Below, piece after piece: positions 26,245 through 33,152 of a stretch of DNA of 33,152 bases. Position numbers and translations under genes: made by a program. Below the pieces are notes generated by a model, which was not told the DNA's origin, did not search any database, and saw nothing but the letters and a program-made list of their open reading frames with translations. The stretch is from JBBECF01 sp040881945 (GTDB lineage: Bacteria > Pseudomonadota > Alphaproteobacteria > Dongiales > Dongiaceae). The stretch's first letter is position 1, and every line of letters starts with the position of its first letter. The stretch covers positions 1 through 33,152 of the forward strand of contig JBBECF010000079.1 in NCBI GenBank assembly GCA_040881945.1, given 5' to 3'.

Positions 26245-27138
26245 GTGCCGGCCGGCCGGATCGAAGCCGCGCTCGCCGAGACCGCCGCCACGGTCGACGA
26301 GGCGTTGGACCGGTTGCTGCCCACCGCCGCCGGCCCGGAGCGGCGCGTCGTCGATGCGATGCGCTACGCCGTGCTCGGCCCCGGCAAGCGGCTGCGCCCG
26401 TTCCTCGTGCTGACCGGCGCGCGGCTGTTCAACGTCGCCGAGGAAAGCGCGCTGCGCGTGGCGGCGGCGGTCGAGATGCTGCACTGCTACAGCCTGGTCC
26501 ACGACGACCTGCCGGCGATGGACGACAGCGAGCTGCGCCGCGGCCGGCCGACCGTGCACCGTCGGTTCGACGAGGCGACGGCGATTCTCGCCGGCGACGC
26601 CCTGCTGACGCTCGCCTTCGAGGTGCTGGCCGCGCCGGACACGCACAGCGAGCCCCAGGTGCGCTGCGACCTCGTGGTCGCGCTGGCCAGGGCCGCCGGC
26701 GCCGCCGGCATGGTCGGCGGCCAGATGATCGACCTCGAGGCCGAGCACGCCGCGCTCGACATCGGCGCCATCACCCGGCTGCAGCGGATGAAGACCGGCG
26801 AGATCATCGCCTTCGCCTGCGCCGCCGGGGCGATCATGGGGCATGCGCCGGAGCCGGCCCGCCAGGCCCTGCACGCCTTCGCCCACGACCTCGGCCTCGC
26901 CTTCCAGATCGCCGACGACCTGCTCGACGCCGAAGGCAGCGCGGCGGCGATCGGCAAACCGGTCGGCGCCGACAAGGCGGCCGGCAAGGCCACCTTCGTC
27001 TCGATCATGGGCGCCGAACGGGCCCGCGCCCAGGCCGAGATGCTGGCCCGGCAGGCGATGCAGCATCTTGATTTCTTCGACGATAAGGCGGACCTTCTGC
27101 GGGCCGTGGCCGGGTTCGTCGTCAGCCGGCGCCACTGA
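26245..27138 (+). CDS. ispA: Farnesyl diphosphate synthase (polyprenyl synthetase)
   Basis: IspA condenses dimethylallyl and isopentenyl diphosphates to geranyl and then farnesyl diphosphate. The 297-residue product has the first Asp-rich motif DDLPAMD (87-93) preceded by CYSLVH, and the second, DDLLD (224-228). GPGKRLRP lies at 45-52 and MKTGEIIAF at 182-190. The start is a GTG, one base after the xseB stop, which suggests translational coupling. Length and motif spacing fit short-chain bacterial synthases. Confidence 0.95.
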   Translation: MPAGRIEAALAETAATVDEALDRLLPTAAGPERRVVDAMRYAVLGPGKRLRPFLVLTGARLFNVAEESALRVAAAVEMLHCYSLVHDDLPAMDDSELRRGRPTVHRRFDEATAILAGDALLTLAFEVLAAPDTHSEPQVRCDLVVALARAAGAAGMVGGQMIDLEAEHAALDIGAITRLQRMKTGEIIAFACAAGAIMGHAPEPARQALHAFAHDLGLAFQIADDLLDAEGSAAAIGKPVGADKAAGKATFVSIMGAERARAQAEMLARQAMQHLDFFDDKADLLRAVAGFVVSRRH

Positions 27139-27170
27139 CGGGGGCGGCCCAGCGGCGGGGAACGACGGGG

Positions 27171-29144
27171 ATGGATGGATCCGTGACCGAAGCCAGCAAG
27201 ACGCCGTTGCTCGATACCGTCAATGAACCGGCCGATTTGCGCCGGCTCGCGCCCGATCGGCTGCGCCAGGTCGCCGACGAGCTGCGCGCCGAGATGATCG
27301 ACGCCGTGTCGATCACCGGCGGCCATCTCGGGGCCGGCCTCGGCGTCGTCGAGCTGACGGTCGCCCTGCACTACCTGTTCGACACGCCGAACGACCGGCT
27401 GATCTGGGACGTCGGCCACCAGGCCTATCCGCACAAGATCCTGACCGGCCGGCGCGACCGCATCCGCACCCTGCGCCAGGGCGGCGGCCTGAGCGGCTTC
27501 ACCCGGCGCGTCGAGAGCGTCTACGATCCGTTCGGCGCGGCGCACAGCTCGACCTCGATCTCGGCCGCCCTCGGCATGGCGGTGGCGCGCGACCTCGACG
27601 GGCGCAAGAACCACGTCATCGCCGTGATCGGCGACGGCGCGATGAGCGCCGGCATGGCCTACGAGGCGATGAACAACGCCGGCTCGATGGACAGCCGGCT
27701 GATCGTCGTGCTCAACGACAACGACATGTCGATCGCGCCGCCGGTCGGCGCGATGAGCGCCTATCTGTCGCGCCTGCTGTCGTCGAAATCGTTCCTATCG
27801 ATCCGCCATCTCGGCAAGGAGATGACGAAGAAGTTCCCGCGCCGCTTCAAGGAGACGGCGCGCCGGGCCGAGGAGTTCGCCCGCGGCCTGGTCACCGGCG
27901 GCACGCTGTTCGAGGAGCTCGGCTTCTACTACATCGGGCCGATCGACGGGCACAATCTCGACCACCTGCTGCCGGTGTTGCGCAACGTGCGCGACGCGCC
28001 GGAGGACGGGCCGGTGCTGGTCCATGTGGTCACGCGCAAGGGCGCCGGCTATGCCCCGGCCGAGGCGGCGGCCGACAAGTACCACGGCGTCGGCAAGTTC
28101 GACGTGGTCAGCGGCACCCAGGCCAAGGCCGCCGCCAAGGCGCCGAGCTACACCAAGGTCTTCGCCAACGCCCTGATCCAGCAGGCGGCGGCCGACCGGC
28201 GCATCGTCGCGATCACCGCCGCCATGCCGTCGGGCACCGGCCTCGATCTGTTCGCCGAGCGCTTTCCCGACCGCTGCTTCGACGTCGGTATCGCCGAGCA
28301 GCACGGCGTCACCTTCGCCGCCGGCCTCGCGACGGAAGGGTACAAGCCCTTCGCCGCGATCTATTCGACCTTCCTGCAGCGCGCCTACGACCAGGTCGTC
28401 CACGACGTGGCGATCCAGGGCTTGGCCGTCCGCTTCGCGCTCGATCGCGCCGGGCTGGTCGGCGCCGACGGGGCGACCCACGCCGGCGCCTTCGACGTCG
28501 CCTATCTCGGCTGCCTGCCGGGCTTCGTCGTCATGGCGGCGGCCGACGAGGTCGAGCTCGTCCATATGGTGGCGACCGCCGCGGCGATCGACGACCGGCC
28601 CTCGGCCTTCCGCTATCCGCGCGGCGAGGGCATCGGCCTCGCGCTGCCGGCCGTCGGGCGGCCGCTGGCGATCGGCAAGGGCCGAGTCTTGCGCGAAGGC
28701 ACGGCCGTCGCGCTGTTGTCCTTCGGCGCGCGCCTGCCGGAATGCCTGAAGGCGGCCGACGAGCTGGCGGCGCGCGGCCTGTCGGCGACCGTCGCCGACG
28801 CCCGCTTCTGCAAGCCGCTCGACACCGATCTGGTGCGCCGGCTGGTCGGCGGGCACGAGGTCCTGATCACCATCGAGGAAGGTTCGATCGGCGGCTTCGG
28901 CTCGCACGTGCTGCACTATCTGGCGACCGCCGGGTTGCTCGATTCCGGCGCCAAGGTGCGGCCCATGGCGCTGCCCGACCGCTTCATCGACCACAACAAG
29001 CCCGAGTTGCAATACGAAGAGGCGGGCCTGAACGCCCGCCACATCGTCGCCACGGCGCTGCAGGCGCTGGGCCGCGACGCTCGCCTCGGCGAAGCCTCCG
29101 GCGAAGCCAGGGCCGGCCGGGTGGCGGCGCGCGCGAAGGCATAA
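27171..29144 (+). CDS. dxs: 1-deoxy-D-xylulose-5-phosphate synthase
   Basis: Dxs condenses pyruvate and glyceraldehyde 3-phosphate with thiamine diphosphate in the first step of the MEP isoprenoid pathway. The 657-residue product has the N-terminal GGHLGAGLGVVELTVALHY, the thiamine-binding GDGAMSAGMAYEAMNNAG, and LNDNDMSIAPPVG. The catalytic Glu lies in GIAEQHGVTFAAG, and the C-terminal transketolase domain has EEGSIGGFGSHVL. Length is typical. Either the ATG at 27171 or a GTG at 27183 could be used. It closes the xseB-ispA-dxs group. Confidence 0.97.
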   Translation: MDGSVTEASKTPLLDTVNEPADLRRLAPDRLRQVADELRAEMIDAVSITGGHLGAGLGVVELTVALHYLFDTPNDRLIWDVGHQAYPHKILTGRRDRIRTLRQGGGLSGFTRRVESVYDPFGAAHSSTSISAALGMAVARDLDGRKNHVIAVIGDGAMSAGMAYEAMNNAGSMDSRLIVVLNDNDMSIAPPVGAMSAYLSRLLSSKSFLSIRHLGKEMTKKFPRRFKETARRAEEFARGLVTGGTLFEELGFYYIGPIDGHNLDHLLPVLRNVRDAPEDGPVLVHVVTRKGAGYAPAEAAADKYHGVGKFDVVSGTQAKAAAKAPSYTKVFANALIQQAAADRRIVAITAAMPSGTGLDLFAERFPDRCFDVGIAEQHGVTFAAGLATEGYKPFAAIYSTFLQRAYDQVVHDVAIQGLAVRFALDRAGLVGADGATHAGAFDVAYLGCLPGFVVMAAADEVELVHMVATAAAIDDRPSAFRYPRGEGIGLALPAVGRPLAIGKGRVLREGTAVALLSFGARLPECLKAADELAARGLSATVADARFCKPLDTDLVRRLVGGHEVLITIEEGSIGGFGSHVLHYLATAGLLDSGAKVRPMALPDRFIDHNKPELQYEEAGLNARHIVATALQALGRDARLGEASGEARAGRVAARAKA

Positions 29145-29199
29145 CGGCAACGGCAGTCCGAAAAGCCTGGCCGCCGGCGGCGGGGAAGCGAGAGCGTTC

Positions 29200-30648
29200 G
29201 TGGACGTGAGGGAGGCGCCGCGTATATCGCGCCCGGCGGGCGGGACCGTGGGCGCGAAGCCGACACCGGGCACCGAGCTGCGGATGCTGCTCGGCATCAC
29301 GGCGCCGCTGGCCGCGGCCTATCTCGCCGAGATGGCGATGAACTTCACCGACATGGTGATCGTCGGCCGGCTCGGCAGCCTGGAGTTCGCCGCCGTCGGC
29401 TTGGCGGCCAACCTGTTCGTCAGCCTGCTGCTGATCTCGATGGGCGTGGTCTCGATCGTCGGCGTGCTCGCGGCCCATGCCCATGGCGGCGGCGACGACG
29501 CGGCCGCCGGCCTCGGCGTCGTCCAGGGCCTGTGGGTGGCGACCGCGCTGGCGCTGCCGATCATGGCGCTGTGCTGGTACATGGCGCCGCTGTTGCGCCT
29601 GATGGGGCAGGACGCGGCCGTGGTGCCGTTCGCCGAGGACTATCTGCGCGCCGTGCTCTGGGGCGTGCTGCCATACCTGTGGTTCACGGTGCTGCGCAAC
29701 TTCGTCGCGGCGCTGGCGCGGGCGGGATCGGTCATGGTCATCACGGTGGCCGCGGTCTTCCTCAACCTGCTCGCGACTTACACGCTGGTGTTCGGCAAGT
29801 TCGGCTTCCCGGCGCTCGGCGTCGCCGGCGCCGGCTACGGCACCGCCCTCGTCTCCTGGGCGATGTTCGCGGCCCTCGCCCTGCATGTGGTGCGCGCGCC
29901 CGGCTTCCGCGCCTACGCGCCGTTCCGGCGGCTCGGCCGTCTCGACCCGCCGCTGATTCGCCAGATCCTGCGGCTCGGCGCGCCGGTCGCCGGCATCACC
30001 GCCGTCGAGGCCGGGCTGTTCTCGTCCGTGACGGTGCTGATGGGCCTGTTCGGCGCCACCGCGCTGGCGGCGCATCAGGTGGCGACCGCCTTCGCGTCGC
30101 TGGTCTTCATGGTGCCCCTGGGACTCAGCCAGGCGGCGGCCATCCGGGTCGCGCACGGGCTCGGGCGGGGCAGCGTCGCGGCGGCGCGCCAGGCGGGCCG
30201 GCTCGGCATCGTGCTCGGGGCGGCTTTCATGGCGGTCATGGCGGCGGCGATGTGGACGGCGCCCGACGCGATCGTCGCGCTGTTCCTCGACACCGCCGAC
30301 CCGGCGAACGCCGAAGTGCTGGCGCTGGCCGCCGTGCTGCTCGGCATCGCCGCGGTGTTCCAGATCGTCGACGGCGTGCAGGTGATCGCGGTCGGGGCGC
30401 TGCGCGGCCTGCGCGATACGACGGCGCCGCTGCTCGTCGGCCTGCTCGGCTACTGGGGCGTCGGCCTGACCGGCGGCTGGCTGCTGGCGTTCCCGCTCGG
30501 CATGGGCGGCCCGGGCCTATGGCTCGGCGTGGCCTTCGGCCTGGCGGTGGCGGCGGTCCTGCTGTCGTGGCGGTTCCAGGCGCGCACCGGCGCGCTCATG
30601 CGGGCCGACCGCCGACCCGCTGCGCCAAGCGCGCAGCGCGGCGAGTGA
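29200..30648 (+). CDS. MATE-family efflux transporter
   Basis: The 482-residue membrane protein has about twelve hydrophobic segments in two six-helix halves, the MATE layout. Typical patterns are AEMAMNFTDMVIVGRLGSLE near residue 46, the central APVAGITAVEAGLFSSVTVL and QAAAIRVAHGLGRG. MATE proteins export drugs or metabolites using Na+ or H+ gradients; the substrate is not predictable. The start is a GTG at 29200, with a purine-rich GGGGAAGCGAGAG upstream. It lies 55 bp after dxs and its stop is 5 bp before hspQ. Confidence 0.92.
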   Translation: MDVREAPRISRPAGGTVGAKPTPGTELRMLLGITAPLAAAYLAEMAMNFTDMVIVGRLGSLEFAAVGLAANLFVSLLLISMGVVSIVGVLAAHAHGGGDDAAAGLGVVQGLWVATALALPIMALCWYMAPLLRLMGQDAAVVPFAEDYLRAVLWGVLPYLWFTVLRNFVAALARAGSVMVITVAAVFLNLLATYTLVFGKFGFPALGVAGAGYGTALVSWAMFAALALHVVRAPGFRAYAPFRRLGRLDPPLIRQILRLGAPVAGITAVEAGLFSSVTVLMGLFGATALAAHQVATAFASLVFMVPLGLSQAAAIRVAHGLGRGSVAAARQAGRLGIVLGAAFMAVMAAAMWTAPDAIVALFLDTADPANAEVLALAAVLLGIAAVFQIVDGVQVIAVGALRGLRDTTAPLLVGLLGYWGVGLTGGWLLAFPLGMGGPGLWLGVAFGLAVAAVLLSWRFQARTGALMRADRRPAAPSAQRGE

Positions 30649-30653
30649 GCGAC

Positions 30654-30977
30654 ATGCGCCAGGCCAAGTTCCGCATCGGACAGATCGTCCGCCACCGCTT
30701 CCTGCCGTTTCGCGGCGTGATCTTCGACGTCGACCCGGTGTTCGACAACACCGAGGAATGGTACAACGCGATCCCCGAGGAGATCCGCCCGCGCAAGGAC
30801 CAGCCGTTCTATCACCTGCTGGCCGAGAACGCCGCGACGACCTATGTCGCCTACGTCTCGGAACAGAACCTGCTGAGCGACGACAGCGGCAAGCCGGTCG
30901 GGCACCCGGCCATTGCCGACCTCTTCTCCGGCCTCGAGAACGGCCGCTACCTGCCGCGGCCCCGCGTGACCAACTGA
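30654..30977 (+). CDS. hspQ: Heat shock protein HspQ (YccV-like)
   Basis: HspQ is a small protein, first described as binding hemimethylated DNA, that acts as a specificity factor for Lon protease. The 107-residue product shows the family signature KFRIGQIVRHRFLPFRGVIF. It continues with DVDPVFDNTEEWY, RPRKDQPFYHLLAEN and YVAYVSEQNLL. The ATG at 30654 gives a normal length. A GTG at 30645 overlaps the MATE stop (GTGA) and adds three residues, so it cannot be excluded. It ends before a strong hairpin facing the convergent ABC-F gene. Confidence 0.94.
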   Translation: MRQAKFRIGQIVRHRFLPFRGVIFDVDPVFDNTEEWYNAIPEEIRPRKDQPFYHLLAENAATTYVAYVSEQNLLSDDSGKPVGHPAIADLFSGLENGRYLPRPRVTN

Positions 30978-31001
30978 ATTCCGGCCGGCCGCGAAGCGGC
31001 C

Positions 31002-31080
31002 TTGAACCACAAAGACACCAAGGCACAAAGTAAGCACAGAGAAAACAATTCCTCTGTGTCTTTGTGCCTTTGTGGTTCAA
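31002..31080. terminator. Long inverted repeat between hspQ and the ABC-F gene
   Basis: The outer arms are TTGAACCACAAAG plus AGGCACAAAG (31002-31014, 31021-31030) against 31060-31080; the left arm has an 8-base insertion. An inner stem CACAGAG/CTCTGTG (31035-31041, 31052-31058) closes a 10-base loop. It lies between converging genes and could stop transcription in both directions. The AACCACAAAG-type sequence is AT-rich against its surroundings, which suggests a dispersed element. Confidence 0.6.
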
Positions 31081-31102
31081 GGCAACTTCACGACCCGCCC
31101 GC

Positions 31103-32989
31103 CTAGTCCAGCGCCGCCTGGGCCTCGAGCCAGGCGTCCTCGGCCGCCGCGATCTTCTTCCGCACCTCGCCGAACTTCACCTGCAACGCCATGAGGTCGG
31201 CCGTCGGGCCGCCATAGACGGCCGGGTCGGCGAGCCGGGCCTCGAGCCGCGCCTCCTCCGCCTGCAGGGCCGCCAGGCGCTTCTCCGCCTGCTTCGCCGC
31301 CTGGCGCAGATGCTGACCGGCGGCGCGCGTCTCGGCGGCGGCGCGGCGCTGGCCCTTGCGGCCGTTGCCGCCGGCGCCGCCGCGCTTCTCGGTCTTGCGC
31401 TCGCGCCGCCGGTCGAGCAGCAATTTTCGATAATCGTCCATGTCGCCGTCGAACGGCGTGACCGCGCCGTCGGCCACCAGCCACAGCCGGTCCGCCGTCA
31501 GCTCGATCAGATGCGGGTCGTGGCTGATCAGGACGACGGCGCCGTCATAGGCGTTGATCGCCTGGACCAGCGCCTCGCGGGCGTCGATGTCGAGATGGTT
31601 GGTCGGCTCGTCGAGCAGCAGGATGTGCGGCGCCTCGCGGCACATGATCGCGAACAGCAGCCGCGCCTTCTCGCCGCCCGACAGCGCGCCGACCCGGGTC
31701 AGCGCCTTGTCCTGGGAGAAGCCGAAGCGTCCCAAATGGGCGCGCCGCTTCTGCTCCGGCGTCTGCGGCATCAGCCGTTCGAGGATGGCCAGCGGCGTCG
31801 CGTTAAGGTCGAGCTCGTCGCCCTGATGCTGCGCGAAATACCCGACCTTGAGCTTGGCCGACCGGCGCAGCCCGCCGGTCATCGGCTTGAGCCGGCCGGC
31901 GAGCAGCTTCGCCAGGGTCGACTTGCCGTTGCCGTTGGCGCCGAGCAGCGCGATGCGGTCGTCGCCGTCGATGCGCAAATCGAGGCCGCGCAGCACCGGC
32001 TTGCCGGCCTCATAGCCGACCGCGGCGTCGTCGAGCGCGATCAGCGGCGGGGCGAGCGGCGCCGGCGCCGGGAAATCGAACTTCAGCGACCATTCGTCGC
32101 CGGCCTCGACGACGATCGGCGTCATGCGGGCGATCGCCTTCAGGCGCGACTGCGCCTGGCGCGCCTTGCTCGCCTTGTAGCGGAAGCGGTCGACGAAGGC
32201 CTGCATGTGCTTGCGCTGCGCCGCCTGCTTCGCCGCCTGCGCCGCCAGGTTGGCCTGGCGCTCGGCCAGCGTCCGCTCGAAGGCATCGTAGCCGCCGGCA
32301 TAGACGGTCAGCCGCCCGCGGTCGAGATGCACGATCCGGTCGACGACGCGGTTGAGCAGGTCGCGGTCGTGGCTGACCAGCAGCAGGCTGTGCGGATAGG
32401 TCTTCAGGAACCCGTCCAGCCACAGCGTCGCCTCGAGGTCGAGATGGTTGGTCGGCTCGTCGAGCAGCAGCAGGTCGGGCGCGACGAACAGCACCGCGGC
32501 CAGCGCCACGCGCATGCGCCAGCCGCCGGAGAAATCTTGGCACGGCCGCGCCTGCGCCGCCTCGTCGAAGCCGAGGCCGGCGAGGATGGCGGCGGCGCGC
32601 GCCGGCGCCGCATGCGCCCCGATATCGCCGAGGCGTTCATGGATCTCGGCGATGCGGGCGCCGTCTCCGGCGCCGTCCTGAGCCTGTCGAAGGGCGGCCT
32701 CGGCGAGCAGGCGGCTGCGCTCGGGCGCGGCGGCGAGCACGGTCTCGACCAGGCTCTCCGGCCCGTCCGGCGCCTCCTGCGCGACCATGCCGATGCGCGC
32801 GTGCTTCGGCAGCTCGATGCCGCCGCCGTCGCCATGAAGCTCGCCGGCGATCAGCCGCAGCAGCGTCGTCTTGCCGGCGCCGTTCCGCCCGACCAGCCCC
32901 GCATGGTGCCCCTCGGGCAACGCCAGCCGCGCGCCGTCGATCAGCGTCCGGCCGGCAATCCGATAAGTCAGGTCGGTAATGCGCATCAT
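31103..32989 (-). CDS. ABC-F family ATPase (YheS/Uup-like)
   Basis: ABC-F proteins have two ATPase domains and no membrane part; they act on ribosomes. The 628-residue product has Walker A motifs GRNGAGKTT (34-42) and GANGNGKST, signatures FSGGWRMRVAL and LSGGEKARL, and Walker B LLLLDEPTNHLD twice. The linker between domains is rich in Arg, Lys and Gln. A charged C-terminal extension (about 535-628) looks like a coiled coil, as in YheS and Uup. Residues 100-106 (LRQAQDG) are encoded by a piece identical to the dispersed repeat. The start is 32989 or the adjacent Met at 32986. Confidence 0.93.
   Translation of the reverse strand: MMRITDLTYRIAGRTLIDGARLALPEGHHAGLVGRNGAGKTTLLRLIAGELHGDGGGIELPKHARIGMVAQEAPDGPESLVETVLAAAPERSRLLAEAALRQAQDGAGDGARIAEIHERLGDIGAHAAPARAAAILAGLGFDEAAQARPCQDFSGGWRMRVALAAVLFVAPDLLLLDEPTNHLDLEATLWLDGFLKTYPHSLLLVSHDRDLLNRVVDRIVHLDRGRLTVYAGGYDAFERTLAERQANLAAQAAKQAAQRKHMQAFVDRFRYKASKARQAQSRLKAIARMTPIVVEAGDEWSLKFDFPAPAPLAPPLIALDDAAVGYEAGKPVLRGLDLRIDGDDRIALLGANGNGKSTLAKLLAGRLKPMTGGLRRSAKLKVGYFAQHQGDELDLNATPLAILERLMPQTPEQKRRAHLGRFGFSQDKALTRVGALSGGEKARLLFAIMCREAPHILLLDEPTNHLDIDAREALVQAINAYDGAVVLISHDPHLIELTADRLWLVADGAVTPFDGDMDDYRKLLLDRRRERKTEKRGGAGGNGRKGQRRAAAETRAAGQHLRQAAKQAEKRLAALQAEEARLEARLADPAVYGGPTADLMALQVKFGEVRKKIAAAEDAWLEAQAALD
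32676..32693 (+). repeat. Repeat fragment inside the ABC-F coding region
   Basis: TCCTGAGCCTGTCGAAGG is identical to 12838-12855 in repeat copy 1. Here it lies in frame within the ABC-F gene (minus strand), between the first Walker A region and the first signature motif, and adds the residues LRQAQDG. The frame is not broken. Confidence 0.75.
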
Positions 32990-33060
32990 GGCGGCCGGCG
33001 TGATACCACACCCCGCCCCGGAAAGCAGCGGCGCGCCGCCCCCCCCGCCACCCCCACTAT

Positions 33061-33092
33061 TCCCTCGCCCCCCGCCTACGGGGGGAGAGGGA
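33061..33092. repeat. GC-rich palindrome upstream of the ABC-F gene
   Basis: TCCCTC pairs with GAGGGA and CCCCCCG (33068-33074) with CGGGGGG (33079-33085), with one mismatched pair and a 4-base loop. It resembles the common intergenic CCCTC-CCCC...GGGG-GAGGG palindromes. It lies 72 bp upstream of the ABC-F start. Confidence 0.6.
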
Positions 33093-33114
33093 TGCGAAGG
33101 GGTCCAAACCGGCT

Positions 33115-33152
33115 ACATAGGTAACAGGATAGACCGGGGACATGGGTAACAG
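33115..33152 (+). repeat. Two direct copies of a 13-base motif at the window edge
   Basis: ACATAGGTAACAG (33115-33127) and ACATGGGTAACAG (33140-33152) differ at one base and are separated by GATAGACCGGGG. The GGGGACATGGGTAACAG type of sequence is, as I recall, seen at the ends of some transposase-bearing elements. The window stops here, so whether an insertion sequence follows cannot be seen. Confidence 0.4.

Noticed and set aside
27795..29300. A 501-codon minus-strand frame across dxs
   Set aside because: It is antisense to dxs, which has all its motifs; the translation has no recognisable domain.

Overview
The window is very GC-rich, densely coded chromosomal DNA. It most likely comes from an alphaproteobacterium near the Rhodospirillales. 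The reasons are a CckA-type cell-cycle hybrid kinase beside recA and a flagellar export operon, CsrA beside flagellar genes, an anaerobic-type cobalamin cluster with CbtBA, and a recA promoter carrying a near-match to the alphaproteobacterial LexA box. No rRNA, tRNA, CRISPR array or prophage is visible.

Region 1 (1-9244) is recA plus flagellar assembly. From a short divergent gap near 7.0-7.15 kb, one operon runs leftward: flgB, flgC, fliE, fliQ, fliR, flhB, then cckA, which overlaps flhB by an ATGA. recA follows with its own promoter. The other operon runs rightward: csrA, a paralogue of the FlhB C-terminal domain without the NPTH cleavage site, a small helical protein that may be an export chaperone, fliO and fliP. 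Together they encode five of the membrane export-gate proteins (FliO, P, Q, R and FlhB), rod and basal-body parts, a post-transcriptional regulator and a cell-cycle kinase.

Region 2 (9245-15181) has a 66-bp palindromic mobile-type repeat, a GYD-domain gene, and a cobalamin block. cobK and cbiD point left; cobA, cobB, cbtB and cbtA point right. A dispersed repeat fills the whole cobA-cobB gap. An aminotransferase class IV gene (pabC-like) and an FAD-dependent amine oxidoreductase follow on the minus strand.

Region 3 (about 17.4-25 kb) is a patchwork. It holds an orphan HicB antitoxin whose HicA toxin is reduced to its last ~24 codons, a GFA-family gene, a LysR regulator without a helix-turn-helix domain, an MBL-rhodanese fusion, a group I truncated hemoglobin, an HxlR regulator and an MHYT-PAS histidine kinase. 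The gaps are large and filled with dispersed repeats. Fragments of both edges of the MBL-rhodanese locus are duplicated nearby, which points to past rearrangement.

Region 4 (25.0-33.15 kb) returns to ordinary chromosome: a class II histone-deacetylase-like enzyme, then xseB, ispA and dxs (isoprenoid precursor supply), a MATE transporter and hspQ. These converge on an ABC-F ATPase across a strong hairpin. The window ends in a hairpin and two direct copies of a 13-base motif that may mark the edge of a mobile element.

I do not see a clearly new multi-gene system. The best candidates for undescribed biology are the small gene at 7846-8181, the FlhB-tail paralogue before it, and the repeat families that abut or enter coding regions.
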